Shown here: positions 34,022 through 43,260 of the stretch, one piece after another
Position numbering within the stretch: position 1 is the stretch's first letter
Layout: every line of letters starts with the position of its first letter
NCBI GenBank assembly: GCA_002238785.1
Contig: MPNA01000010.1
Span: 51,562-115,561 of the forward strand
Direction: 5' to 3'
DNA: 64,000 nucleotides
From: a bacterium OM1 bin76
GTDB taxonomy: Bacteria; Actinomycetota; Acidimicrobiia; Spongiisociales; ZC4RG35
Translations under genes and position numbers: made by a program
The notes under the pieces: model-generated
What the model was told of the DNA's origin: nothing
Databases searched by the model: none
What the model saw: the letters and a program-made list of their open reading frames with translations, nothing else

Positions 34022-35014
34022 TCAGGCGAGCAGGGTGAGCAGGGCGAAAAAGGTCATCCCGGCGCACAGCGGGCCGTCCAGGTTGGACAGGATCCCCGGC
34101 AGGGGGTTGGACCACAGCCGCCCCGCCCGAAGCAGCGCTCCGAATCCCTCCCCGGCCAGGTAGGAGGCCGCCAGGCCGAAACCGATCAGCAGGAAGCCGG
34201 GGACCGAGAACCCCCACAGCATCGCCGCCAGAAGGGAGAGGACCAAGACGCCGATCACCACCGTGTTCTGCCGGTTGAGGAGACGGTTGGTAGTCACCCG
34301 CTGGACGACCTCGGCCAAGATGATGGTGCCCGCCGCCACCACCAGGAAGAAACCCACGGTGCGCCCGCCCGGTTCGTAGACGGACCGGGCCAGCATCAGA
34401 GAGGCCAGCGCTCCGCAGGCCAGGGTTCCGATTCCCGCCGAGATCCCGATGGACACCAGGTCACGGCGGCGGGGTACGAACACCGCGGCGCCCAGTGAGA
34501 AGACCACCCCCATGGCCAGGGCGGGAAGCACCGCCGCCGGCCCCATCAGGTGAATCAGGACCACCGCCACCACCTCGGCGATCAACAGAGCTCCCACCGG
34601 CACCCGGTACCCCCGCTCGGCGGCGGCCGAGGTTATGTCGATCGTCCACAGTCCCACCATTGCCGCCAGGATGGGCGCCCACAGATTCAGGTCGCCCGAG
34701 AGGTTGCCCAGCACCAGGCCCACCACCACTATCAGGGTTCCCAGGCCTCCCGAGCCCAGTTGCCTTCCCAAATCCAGGGACCCGCCCGACACCGGAGGCA
34801 GCACCGCAATCTCATCGTCGGGGCACACCGGTTGCAGGGCGTCCACTTCCTCGCCGTTGCGCCACACCTTGGCAGTGGCCAATCCGGCCGCGAACTGCGA
34901 TCCGAACCGGGTGGAGGCGGTCTCCAACACCTCTCCCACCGTCTCGCCTTCGATCATCACCTCCGAGGCATGCGCCGCCTCTCTCAGACCGGCGAAAAGT
35001 CGTACTCTTGGCAT
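34022..35014 (-). CDS. MoaD/ThiS-like domain fused to a polytopic membrane domain
   Basis: 330 residues. Residues 1-78 are MoaD-like: PRVRLFAGLREAA, a central TAKVWRNGEEVD and CPDDEIAVLPPVSGG, ending in the Gly-Gly that normally is the activated C-terminus. Here it runs on into about 250 residues with eight or more membrane segments, ending LDGPLCAGMTFFALLTLLA. The membrane part faintly resembles CdsA-like proteins. With Gly-Gly internal, sulfur carriage would need cleavage; otherwise the ubiquitin-like fold serves another purpose. No molybdopterin genes are adjacent. Confidence 0.72.
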   Translation of the reverse strand: MPRVRLFAGLREAAHASEVMIEGETVGEVLETASTRFGSQFAAGLATAKVWRNGEEVDALQPVCPDDEIAVLPPVSGGSLDLGRQLGSGGLGTLIVVVGLVLGNLSGDLNLWAPILAAMVGLWTIDITSAAAERGYRVPVGALLIAEVVAVVLIHLMGPAAVLPALAMGVVFSLGAAVFVPRRRDLVSIGISAGIGTLACGALASLMLARSVYEPGGRTVGFFLVVAAGTIILAEVVQRVTTNRLLNRQNTVVIGVLVLSLLAAMLWGFSVPGFLLIGFGLAASYLAGEGFGALLRAGRLWSNPLPGILSNLDGPLCAGMTFFALLTLLA

Positions 35015-35134
35015 TGTTTATCAGGATAGACGGATCATCTCGAGGGGGGCGTCTCTTGTCCTGAAAGCGCCGGCAGCCCCGCGTCCCACCCCGGATATAC
35101 ACTGGGCGGATTGAGACACCATCCTGGAGGTGAG

Positions 35135-36106
35135 ATGTACGCCATAAGGGTCGAAAGCTACGGGGGCGCCGAACAACTGCAGTGGAAGCAGGTCCCCGAC
35201 CGGGATCCCGGTCCGGGCGAGGCGCGGGTCACGGTCCTGGCCGCGGGAGTGAACTTCATCGACACATATCACCGCACGGGCCTCTACCCGGTGGAACTTC
35301 CCTTCACGCCCGGGTTGGAGGGGGCGGGGATCGTCATGGAGGTGGGGGAAGGGGTGGAGGAGATCGAAGCGGGCGACCGGGTGGCGTGGACCAAATGCCA
35401 GGGATCCTACGCCGAGCAGTTGGTGGGGCCGGCCGACCAGATGGTCCCCGTGCCCGACGGCCTGGAGATGGAGTCGGCGGCCGGAGTGCTGCTGCAGGGG
35501 GCCACCGCCCACTTCCTGTCGCACGACACCTTCCCACTGCGAGAGGGCGATCGGGCCCTGGTGCATGCCGGAGCGGGGGGAGTGGGGCTCCTGTTGATCC
35601 AGATGGCGAAACTGCGCGGCGCCGAGGTGTTCACCACGGTGGGCTCGGCGCAGAAGGCTCGGCTGGCCGAACGCGCCGGCGCCGACCATGTGATCAACTA
35701 CCGGGAGGTGGACTTCGGCGATGCGGTCGAACGGATCGCCGGTCCCAGGCCCTTGGACGTGGTCTTCGACGGGGTGGGCGCCGCCACCTTCGACAGGGGG
35801 CTGTCGGTGCTCCGTCGCCGGGGGATGATGGTCACCTACGGCAACGCCAGCGGGCCGGTCCCGCCCGTGGCGCCGCTGCGCCTGACCCAGGAGGGGTCGT
35901 TGTTCCTGACCCGGCCGACTGGCTTTGACTACATGGCCACCCGCGCCGAACTGCTGCAGAGGGCCTCTTCGGTGTTCGCAATGGTGTTGAGCGGAGAGGT
36001 GAGCCTGCGGATCGGGCACAGCCTCCGGATGCTGCAGGCGCGCAGGGCCCATGAGATGCTGGAGGGAAGAGCCACCACCGGGAAGGTGATCCTCACCCCC
36101 GGCTAG
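35135..36106 (+). CDS. NADPH:quinone oxidoreductase (zinc-independent MDR)
   Basis: 323 residues from ATG 35135 with GGAGGTGA just upstream; an earlier in-frame start at 35111 lacks a ribosome site. NFIDTYHRTGLYP and GLEGAGIVMEVGEGV are typical of Qor/crystallin-type reductases, and the dinucleotide motif is GAGGVGLLLIQMAK. No structural zinc Cys cluster. It overlaps the convergent aminotransferase gene by 4 bp and is divergent from the MoaD fusion gene. Confidence 0.92.
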   Translation: MYAIRVESYGGAEQLQWKQVPDRDPGPGEARVTVLAAGVNFIDTYHRTGLYPVELPFTPGLEGAGIVMEVGEGVEEIEAGDRVAWTKCQGSYAEQLVGPADQMVPVPDGLEMESAAGVLLQGATAHFLSHDTFPLREGDRALVHAGAGGVGLLLIQMAKLRGAEVFTTVGSAQKARLAERAGADHVINYREVDFGDAVERIAGPRPLDVVFDGVGAATFDRGLSVLRRRGMMVTYGNASGPVPPVAPLRLTQEGSLFLTRPTGFDYMATRAELLQRASSVFAMVLSGEVSLRIGHSLRMLQARRAHEMLEGRATTGKVILTPG

Positions 36107-37257
36107 CGGCGGAGCGCCTCCATCCGCTCCAGGGCGGCTCGCAGCGTCTCTTCGCTCTTGCAGAAGGCGAAACGGACCATCCCGGCGCCGTCGGCGGGGT
36201 CATCGTAGAACACCGAAGGAGGTATCGCCGCCACTCCCACCTCTTCGATGAGGTGGTGGACGAAGGAGATGTCGTCTCCGAAGCCGAAGGGGCGGTGGTC
36301 GGCCATCAAAAAGTAGGTGCCCTGGGGCAGGTACACGCCGAACCCCAGCCGGTCGAGGCCCTCAGCCAGCAGGTCGCGGCGGGCGGTGTACAGCGATTGC
36401 AGGCCCTCGAAATACTCCTGGGGCGCCGACAGGGCGGCGGCGGTTCCATACTGCATGGGATTGGGAGTGGTGAACGTCAGGAACTGATGGGCGGCTCGCA
36501 CTCCGGCGGTCAGGTGCTCGGGCGCCACCGCCCAGCCGGTCTTCCAACCGGTCACCGAGAAGCTCTTGCCCACCGACGACATCGTCACCGTCCGCTCCCA
36601 CATGCCCGGCCAGGCAGCCAGGGAGCGGTGGGGGACGCCGTCGAACCGGATGTGCTCGTACACTTCGTCGGTGAAGGCCAGCACATCATGGGCGACGCAC
36701 AATTCTGCCACCAGGTCCATCTCCGAGCGGCTGAAGACCCGTCCGGTGGGGTTGTGAGGGGTGTTGATCACGATGGCCCGGGCGCCGTCCTCAAAAGCTG
36801 CCCGCAGTTCGGCCTCCGGCAGCCGGAATCCGGGAGGGCGAAGTGTCACGTACCGGGGCGCCGCATCCGACAGAGCGCACCCCACCGGGTAACAGTCGTA
36901 CCAGGGCTGCAGCAGGATCACCGGGTCCTTGGGCTCCAGCAGTCCCAGGAAGGAGGCGGCCAGCGCCTCGGTGCACCCCGAGGTGATGGTGACCTGACGG
37001 TTCGGGTCGACCGCCCGCCCGGTCTGCGCCTCGAACCGGGCTGCCACCGCTTCCCGCAGGGCGGGTATTCCCATCGAGGGCGGGTACTGGTTGGACTGGT
37101 GGTCGATTCCCGCCTTGGCGGCCTCCTTGACGAAGTCGGGACCCTCGAAGTCGGGAAAGCCCTGTCCCAGGTTCACCGCCTTCACCTCCAGGGCGCGGGC
37201 CGACACCTCGGTGAAGATGGTGCTCCCGAAGGGACGCAGGCGGGTTGCGACGGCCAT
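36103..37257 (-). CDS. class I/II PLP-dependent aminotransferase
   Basis: 384 residues. NLGQGFPDFEGPDFV, TSGCTEALAASFLG, NTPHNPTGRVFSR, FTDEVYEH and SSVGKSFSVTGWKTGW, with the PLP Lys in the last, mark the kynurenine aminotransferase/MtnE-like subgroup. A glutamine or methionine transaminase role is possible, given the SAM/MTA enzymes in the window, but is not proven. Confidence 0.9.
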   Translation of the reverse strand: MAVATRLRPFGSTIFTEVSARALEVKAVNLGQGFPDFEGPDFVKEAAKAGIDHQSNQYPPSMGIPALREAVAARFEAQTGRAVDPNRQVTITSGCTEALAASFLGLLEPKDPVILLQPWYDCYPVGCALSDAAPRYVTLRPPGFRLPEAELRAAFEDGARAIVINTPHNPTGRVFSRSEMDLVAELCVAHDVLAFTDEVYEHIRFDGVPHRSLAAWPGMWERTVTMSSVGKSFSVTGWKTGWAVAPEHLTAGVRAAHQFLTFTTPNPMQYGTAAALSAPQEYFEGLQSLYTARRDLLAEGLDRLGFGVYLPQGTYFLMADHRPFGFGDDISFVHHLIEEVGVAAIPPSVFYDDPADGAGMVRFAFCKSEETLRAALERMEALRR

Positions 37258-37315
37258 GATCAGATCAGATTAGGCAGGTTGTCCGATCGGCGCGGGCCGG
37301 CGGAACCGTGGTGCC

Positions 37316-37969
37316 CTACAGCAGGACGGCGTGGACTTCCCCGGGACCGTGCACTCCCCGGGTCAAGGTGAGTTCGATGTCGCCGGTGCGGCTCGGTCCG
37401 CTCACCACCATGATGTTGGCCAACCGGTGGGGCGACTCGACCTGTGCCGCCCAGTGCGACAGCGAGCGGAACATGCGGTTGGTGGGGACCAGCACCACAT
37501 GGACCTCGGGGATCACCGAGGCCAGCCGGGAGCGTCCCGGTCCCGAGGTCACCACCACCGAGCCGGACTCCGCCAGAACGGCCACCGCCGCGGAGATCCC
37601 CACCCCGACGTCGAAATACCCCATCTGATGGGCGATGCGACCGTCGGGGTCGGACGGCAACACCGTCTCCACGCGGCGGTATCCCCGCTCGGTCAGTTCG
37701 TCGAGGAGGCCGTCGGTCGGGAGGTGCTCGGAGTCCCAGGCCACGTACTCGTCGGTGCCGCGGTCGGCCATGATCTTGGCTATCACCTCGACGGGGGGTT
37801 CATGGTGGACCCTGCCGTCGAGTTCTTCGAATGCCTCGATGAAATGGGAGGTCAGGTCCACCTCGGGCAAACGGGGGAGGGTGGGCTCGGGATGTTCTGC
37901 GCCGTGCCCGGGAACGGTGTCGGCGCTGACCGCCTGGCTGATCCGGCTCAAAAAGGCGCTACGTTCCAC
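37316..37969 (-). CDS. lutC: LutC-type LUD-domain protein
   Basis: 217 residues from GTG 37969, overlapping the lutB end by 11 bp. The LUD fold shows ISAAVAVLAESGSVVVTSG (usually GIAETGT) and HVVLVPTNRM. It is the third component of the LutABC L-lactate oxidation complex. Standard length and gene order lutA-lutB-lutC. Confidence 0.88.
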   Translation of the reverse strand: MERSAFLSRISQAVSADTVPGHGAEHPEPTLPRLPEVDLTSHFIEAFEELDGRVHHEPPVEVIAKIMADRGTDEYVAWDSEHLPTDGLLDELTERGYRRVETVLPSDPDGRIAHQMGYFDVGVGISAAVAVLAESGSVVVTSGPGRSRLASVIPEVHVVLVPTNRMFRSLSHWAAQVESPHRLANIMVVSGPSRTGDIELTLTRGVHGPGEVHAVLL

Positions 37970-39359
37970 CGCGGTTCTCCTTCCACCACTGCCGGAAGGA
38001 CTGGCTGGCCGGAGCGGGGAAGTCGCGGCTGTCGGTCCAGCCCTTGGTGTGGAAAGGCAGGCGGTGGAACCACTCGCCCTTCCTAAACCGTCCCGCCACC
38101 CCCGCCGCGGCTATGGCTGTCTTCCACAGAGCGGGTCTCTTGCCGATCTGGCGGTACAGCGCCAGCCCCGGTCCCATCCAGCGGAAGGGGTCGTTCTCCT
38201 TGGTGGCCCTCTCCCGCTGGGTGACCAGCAGCTTGGGTATGTCGATTCTCACCGGGCAGACCTCCCGGCAGGCCCCGCACAGGCTGGACGCGTAGGGCAG
38301 GTCCACCCACTCCTTGAAATCGGAGAGCCCCGGCGCCAGCACCGCTCCCACCGGACCGGGATAGACCTGTCCGTAGGCATGGCCGCCCACTTCCCGGAAC
38401 ACCGGGCAGACATTGAGGCAGGCGCCGCAGCGGATGCAGGCCAGGATCTCCGAGGCCTCGCTGGCCAGGACCTTGCTGCGCCCGTTGTCGACGATCACCA
38501 CCACGAATTCGTCGGGACCGTCGGGGTCTTGGGCGCGGCGGGGTCCCGTCACGAAGTTGGTGTAGACGCTGAGCCTCTGTCCGGTGGCCGACCGAGCCAG
38601 GATCTCCACGATGGTGGCGGCGTCCTCGAAGGTGGGGACCAGTCTCTCCATTCCCATCACTGCGATGTGCATCCGGGGAGCGGCCGTGGTGAGCCACCCG
38701 TTCCCCTCGTTGGTGATGGTGACGATCGACCCGGTCTCGGCGATCCCCATGTTGACGCCCGAGATACCGACATCGGCGGTGAGGAAGTACCGGCGCAAAT
38801 GCCGGCGGGCCATCTGGGTGAGGGTGGGCGGATCGTCGGTGTAGGGAAGGTCCAATTGCTCGTGGAAGAGTTCGCCGACGTCCTGGCGGGTGAGGTGCAT
38901 CACCGGAGCGATGATGTGCGAGGGGTGGTCCTCGGCGATCTGCACGATGAACTCCCCCAGGTCGGTCTCCACCACCGTGTGCCCCTGGTCCTCCAGGTAG
39001 TGGAGCAATTCCAGTTCCTCGGTGACCATCGACTTGGACTTGATCACCAACGACCCCTCCTTCTTTCCCACCAGCCGGCCGATCATCTGGTTGGCCTCCC
39101 CGGCGTCGGCCGCCCACAGCACCTGCCCGCCGGCTCGTTCCACCGAGTCGGCGAACTGTCCCAGGTAGTGGTGGAGGTTGGCCAGGGTGTGCAGGCGAAT
39201 CTGCCGACCTCGGTCCCGGGTCTCCTCCATGGCCGCGAAATCATCCACCGCCCATTGGCGTTTGCCGGTGAACCGGCGGGCGGCCCGGTCCACTGCGGCG
39301 GGCTTGGAGGTGGACATCTCCTCGACGGCCCGGCGACGGAAGGTGACTGGCTGGCTCAA
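37959..39359 (-). CDS. lutB: LutB-type iron-sulfur protein (lactate utilization)
   Basis: 466 residues from TTG 39359, selected because it overlaps the lutA stop (TTGA) and keeps the conserved N-terminus (PVTFRRRAVEEM). A LUD domain with GIAETGSIV is followed by ferredoxin motifs CIRCGACLNVCPVFREVGG and CGACREVCPVRIDIP. Electrons from lactate pass through its two [4Fe-4S] clusters. Length is typical for LutB. Confidence 0.9.
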   Translation of the reverse strand: MSQPVTFRRRAVEEMSTSKPAAVDRAARRFTGKRQWAVDDFAAMEETRDRGRQIRLHTLANLHHYLGQFADSVERAGGQVLWAADAGEANQMIGRLVGKKEGSLVIKSKSMVTEELELLHYLEDQGHTVVETDLGEFIVQIAEDHPSHIIAPVMHLTRQDVGELFHEQLDLPYTDDPPTLTQMARRHLRRYFLTADVGISGVNMGIAETGSIVTITNEGNGWLTTAAPRMHIAVMGMERLVPTFEDAATIVEILARSATGQRLSVYTNFVTGPRRAQDPDGPDEFVVVIVDNGRSKVLASEASEILACIRCGACLNVCPVFREVGGHAYGQVYPGPVGAVLAPGLSDFKEWVDLPYASSLCGACREVCPVRIDIPKLLVTQRERATKENDPFRWMGPGLALYRQIGKRPALWKTAIAAAGVAGRFRKGEWFHRLPFHTKGWTDSRDFPAPASQSFRQWWKENRGGT

Positions 39360-40141
39360 CTCCCGGATCCTCCGTTCTCTGCCTCGGCCCGGCCCTTTGC
39401 CAGCACCGAGGCGATGTGCAGCACCTGCATGGGGTTGTTGCGGCGTCGCAGGCCACCTTCGAGGTGGATCAGGCAGGCGGCGTCGGCGCCCACCAGCATC
39501 TGCACCTGCGCGGCTTCCAGGCGGTCCAGCTTGGTGTTCATGATCTCGGTGGATATCTCGGGCATTTCCAGGGCGAACAGTCCCCCGAACCCGCAGCACT
39601 CCTCGGCGCTTTCCAGGTCAACCCGCTCCACGCTGTCCACCGACTCCAGCAACGCCTCGCCCTCCTTTCGCAGCCCCAAGCCTCGGAGGGCGTGGCAGGA
39701 GGGGTGATAGAAGGCCCGGGTCCGCTCGCCCTCATCCGTCCCCGCCGGCGGTGCGGGGCCCTCGGCCTGCCCGGCTCTCTTCTCGACCACGAAGGAGGTG
39801 AACTCTCGAACGCGATCCGCCACCCGTTCGGCCAACTCGGCCTTGCCGGGCCGGTCGGCCGCCAGCCGCGGTCCGTGATGCAGGATGAAATCGGAGCAGG
39901 ACCCCGACGGGATCACTATCGGCCCGTCGGTGCGGTCCAGGACCTCCAGATTGTGGATCAGCACATCAGTGGCTTCGGTGCGGTGACCGGCATTGTAGGC
40001 AGGCTGGCCGCAGCAGGTCTGGTTCTGGGGGAAATCCACCCTGGCGCCGTTTCGCTCCAACTCCTCCACCACATCCCGGCCCACCTGGGGGAAGACCGCG
40101 TCGATGACGCAGGTGACGAAGAGTTGCACGGTCTCCGGCAT
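39356..40141 (-). CDS. lutA: LutA-type protein with CCG domains (lactate utilization)
   Basis: 261 residues from ATG 40141. Two CCG domains: NQTCCGQPAYN and AEECCGFGGLFA, with HPSCHALRGLG between, as in GlcF/HdrB-like LutA. First gene of lutABC; an in-frame start at 40192 would add 17 poorly conserved residues. No lctP or LutR regulator gene is adjacent. Confidence 0.9.
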   Translation of the reverse strand: MPETVQLFVTCVIDAVFPQVGRDVVEELERNGARVDFPQNQTCCGQPAYNAGHRTEATDVLIHNLEVLDRTDGPIVIPSGSCSDFILHHGPRLAADRPGKAELAERVADRVREFTSFVVEKRAGQAEGPAPPAGTDEGERTRAFYHPSCHALRGLGLRKEGEALLESVDSVERVDLESAEECCGFGGLFALEMPEISTEIMNTKLDRLEAAQVQMLVGADAACLIHLEGGLRRRNNPMQVLHIASVLAKGRAEAENGGSGS

Positions 40142-40278
40142 GGAGGTAGACACTAGCGAAGATCCTTTACCAAAGTTGTCAGACTTGGGCATGGTGGTCC
40201 GTTGGGGATTTCCATGGTCTACCGCATATTATCTCCTGCATCGATTCAAGTAGTCAGCGGCGTTACCGGGGCACTGTT

Positions 40279-41079
40279 CGAGGAGCCATCCTCGACTGGA
40301 GCGGGACGGTCTGTGACGCCTATGTGATGGCGCCCGCCCGGGTGTTCGTGGAGGTGTTCGCCGCGGCGGGGGTGGAGATCAGCATGGCCGAGGCCCGGGA
40401 GCCGATGGGCCTGCCGAAGGATCTCCACATCCGCACGTTGCTGGGGGTGGCGGACATCAGGAGGCGTTGGCGGGCGGTGCACGGCCGTGACCCCGACGAC
40501 GGCGACGCCCGACAACTGTTCGAGCAGTTCGAACCTCGTCAGATCCAGTGCCTGCCCGAGTACGCCACGCTCCTGCCCGGCGTGGTGGAGATGGCCTCGC
40601 GGCTGCAGGGCGACCTGGGCGTCAAGATCGGCGTGACCACCGGGTTCATGCGCTCCATGGTGGATGTGCTGGTGGAGCACGCCCGCCGCCAGGGCTTTCA
40701 TCCCGGCTGCACCGTGGCGGGTGACGAGGTGGCTCACGGCGCCCGTCCCCGGCCGTTCATGCTGTATCGCAACCTGGAACTGTTGGATGTCTACCCCGTG
40801 CAGTCGGTGGTGAAGGTGGACGACACGGTGTCGGGGGTGGGGGAGGGCCTGTCGGCGGGATGCTGGTCGGTGGGGATCGCCCGGTACAGCAACTACATGA
40901 ACGCCGACACCCTGGAACAGGCCCGGTCATGGTCGGGGGAGGAAGTAGCCGAACGCCTCCGGGGCTCTCGGCGATTGCTGCGGGAGGCGGGCGCCCACTA
41001 CGTGATCGACGAACCCCTGGAGTTGGTCGCAGTGGTGGAAGATGTCAACCGCAGACTGGCGCGGGGAGAGCAGCCATAG
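40279..41079 (+). CDS. phosphonoacetaldehyde hydrolase-like HAD phosphatase, start unclear
   Basis: HAD-superfamily phosphonatase. Conserved sequence begins at 40279 with RGAILDWSGTVCD, including the nucleophile Asp, but no ATG, GTG or TTG lies upstream in this frame before the homology starts; the first usable start, GTG 40324, would delete the nucleophile. EPMGLPKDLHI keeps the Schiff-base Lys of PhnX, and KVDDTVSGVGEGLSAGCWSVG is the acidic loop. Either a non-AUG start (ATT/ATC between 40228 and 40290), a sequence error or a 5' lesion must be assumed. No phnW or other phosphonate gene nearby. Confidence 0.78.
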   Translation, partial: RGAILDWSGTVCDAYVMAPARVFVEVFAAAGVEISMAEAREPMGLPKDLHIRTLLGVADIRRRWRAVHGRDPDDGDARQLFEQFEPRQIQCLPEYATLLPGVVEMASRLQGDLGVKIGVTTGFMRSMVDVLVEHARRQGFHPGCTVAGDEVAHGARPRPFMLYRNLELLDVYPVQSVVKVDDTVSGVGEGLSAGCWSVGIARYSNYMNADTLEQARSWSGEEVAERLRGSRRLLREAGAHYVIDEPLELVAVVEDVNRRLARGEQP

Positions 41080-41153
41080 CGAAAGAGACCGCGCCATTTG
41101 ACCCGCCCCGCACCTTGGCAGTCCTCGCCGGATCGGTGTTAGTCTTGGCAGGC

Positions 41154-42140
41154 ATGTTCAGCGTTACCTCCCGGAAGGTCCGCCATCGGCTCTTTTGGAT
41201 CATGCTGCTGACCATCCTGGTGGCCGTTTCAGCATGCGGTGCAGATGATGAGGAGGCAGAGGTGGACGGCACCGCCGCCGAAGGCGCCGAGACCACGGCC
41301 CCCGAAGGCGAAGACGGCGCCGGTGCGGAGGGGACGGAGCAAACCACCGCGGCGCCCACCACCGCAGCGCCGACCACGACCACCACCGTTCCACCCCGCC
41401 GGATGGGTGTGGTGCTGTTGGCGCCTGATGAGTCCAACAACAAACTGAACATGCGGGCCGGCCCTGGAACCCAGAACCCCGTGGTCGGCGAGTTGCAACC
41501 CGCCCAGGCCGAACTGGCTTCCACCGACGCCATCGAAGTGGTCGACGGTCGGGTGTGGCATGAACTGATCACCGGCGATGCGACGGGATGGGTCTACGGC
41601 TATTACCTCACCGAGACCTGGTCACCTTCGGAGGTCGAGCAGGAGTGGGATTGGATGTCGGCTCTCGAAGACTTCGCCAACTCCCTGGTGCTGGGCGAGG
41701 GACTGCAGGACACCGTGTCCTGGAGGGGGCTGTTCGTCATCTACTTTGACGACAATCTCCGTCGCTGGAGCCCCGATGACCTGCCCGTGCTGCACGAGGA
41801 CGACAGCGATCTGCGCTGGTCCAACACCGGCGCCTCGGCCAGCGAAGGAGACGCCACGGTCGGCAGTTGGAAGGAAGTCATCGCCGATCCCTTCCTCGCC
41901 GACTACCTCGACGAGGACATCAACATCGAGGTGGGTGGCCTGACCCTGGGACCCAACGCCGTCCTACCCAGTTCCGCCATCTCCTCGGCCTTCGCCAACT
42001 TCCCGTGGGTAGCCATCCACGATCCCGGCGACAATGCGGAACTTGGTGGGCTCGACTGGTCCACCTGGCTGGTGTTCCTGGAGATGGAAGAAGACGGTCC
42101 CAAAGTGGTGGGCCTCCAACCTCAGGTCTCCTATCCCTGA
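41154..42140 (+). CDS. SH3-domain lipoprotein
   Basis: 328 residues from ATG 41154. Basic N-terminus, hydrophobic helix and lipobox VSAC predict an exported lipoprotein. A Thr/Ala/Glu-rich spacer (about 30-80, TTAAPTTAAPTTTTT) leads to an SH3b-like domain (LNMRAGPGTQNPVVGEL, GWVYGYYL). The 200-residue C-terminal region is Trp/Asp-rich and not recognised. Probably interacts with the cell wall. Confidence 0.82.
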   Translation: MFSVTSRKVRHRLFWIMLLTILVAVSACGADDEEAEVDGTAAEGAETTAPEGEDGAGAEGTEQTTAAPTTAAPTTTTTVPPRRMGVVLLAPDESNNKLNMRAGPGTQNPVVGELQPAQAELASTDAIEVVDGRVWHELITGDATGWVYGYYLTETWSPSEVEQEWDWMSALEDFANSLVLGEGLQDTVSWRGLFVIYFDDNLRRWSPDDLPVLHEDDSDLRWSNTGASASEGDATVGSWKEVIADPFLADYLDEDINIEVGGLTLGPNAVLPSSAISSAFANFPWVAIHDPGDNAELGGLDWSTWLVFLEMEEDGPKVVGLQPQVSYP

Positions 42141-42551
42141 GATAGTCGCTTCCTAAGCCCCACGTCACCACGAACCCAACTCCCCAACGCTCCCTAATCT
42201 GCGAAAAAGCAGACCTAACCCGCGAAAACTGAGCGTGGCCCTGGTCCGTTCGGGCCCGTCCCCCTCCACCTCCTTTCCATTTGCTTCGGCGAGAACCCAG
42301 GCTTGGGTGAACCCGGTTTCTTAGCCTGTTGGGTTGTTCCGCCCAGGGGGTTGAGCTCGTGGTTTCCCGGCCGGTTGGATCTTTTGGTAGCTGATGAACA
42401 GTGTGAGTTCAGAACAGGGTCGTTGTCAAGTCCTGCGGCAGGGTTTTATCGCGGTCCTGCCGATGTTTTGACACTTCGATCTCCGGCAGGGTCTGCTCGG
42501 GTGGCTACCCGACTACGCCTGCGCTGACCCCCCGATCAGACCCGAAGGGGA
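42141..42551. other. 411 bp intergenic region with hairpins and a weak repeat copy
   Basis: No gene seen. It holds the hairpin TCTGC-gaaaaa-GCAGA (42198-42213), a weak repeat copy C at 42252-42306, and a second hairpin CGGCAGG/CCTGCCG (42436-42442 with 42456-42462) followed by gatgttttgacac, which recalls the end of repeat copy X. Confidence 0.5.
42252..42306. repeat. dispersed intergenic repeat, copy C (diverged)
   Basis: GGGCCCGTCCCCCTCCACC matches the left part of copies A and B; the right part shares CCAGGCTTG with copy A. The middle is diverged. Confidence 0.4.
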
Positions 42552-43106
42552 CTACGCCCAGGCTTCCACCCGGTCGGCGAGGTATACGCTGACCTCCTTG
42601 GCCAGATCCAGGGTGTCGCACATTTGTTCGCGTCCCATCACCAGGTCGACCAGAGAGATGTGGACGGTGCCGGTGATCATCAGGCGTCGCTGGGTGTCGG
42701 AGCCAAGGGGTGCGTAGGAGTCGATCGCCTGCACTTCGATGGGAAGCGACATGTCTCCGATCCCTGCCAGGTCGGTGGCCAGAACCAGCAGGTCGGGCGG
42801 GTTGGTGAGCGGGGGAACCGACCAGTTGAAGTACATGTGCAGTTGGTAGATGTCCTCGGGCTCCTCGAAGTCCTCTTCCATCTCCTCCAGCCGGTCGATC
42901 AGCGCCAGCACCGCCCGAGGTTCCACGTCCAGCGACAGGTGCAAATCGATGGGCAGGTTGCAGGACTCTGCGGGATGCAGGTCTACCTCCCAGGACTGCC
43001 GGAGAGAGTAGGTTTCCACGAAATGACGCTCGTCGTGGATGTGAAAACTGTGCTTGATGGCGTGCTCTTTGACGTTGTGGATGAAGCCGGCAATATCGAT
43101 GGACAT
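42552..43106 (-). CDS. conserved-looking hypothetical protein
   Basis: 184 residues, soluble, acidic, with alternating strands and one Glu-rich helix (LIDRLEEMEEDFEEPEDIYQ). No recognised family, signal or catalytic motif. Codon use resembles neighbouring genes. It is divergent from the DAHP synthase gene with 154 bp between starts. Confidence 0.75.
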   Translation of the reverse strand: MSIDIAGFIHNVKEHAIKHSFHIHDERHFVETYSLRQSWEVDLHPAESCNLPIDLHLSLDVEPRAVLALIDRLEEMEEDFEEPEDIYQLHMYFNWSVPPLTNPPDLLVLATDLAGIGDMSLPIEVQAIDSYAPLGSDTQRRLMITGTVHISLVDLVMGREQMCDTLDLAKEVSVYLADRVEAWA

Positions 43107-43260
43107 ATCACGAAGAGACTACCGCAGCCGGGAAACAACGAGTGATCCAGCCATCCGGATAGTTTCGCGATCGAGATCTCCCAAAGAATGCCAGATTGGT
43201 GGATGGAGCCGGTTCGCAGAGCCGTAATATTGAGGAGCGGTTGACGAAAAGGGATCGCCG

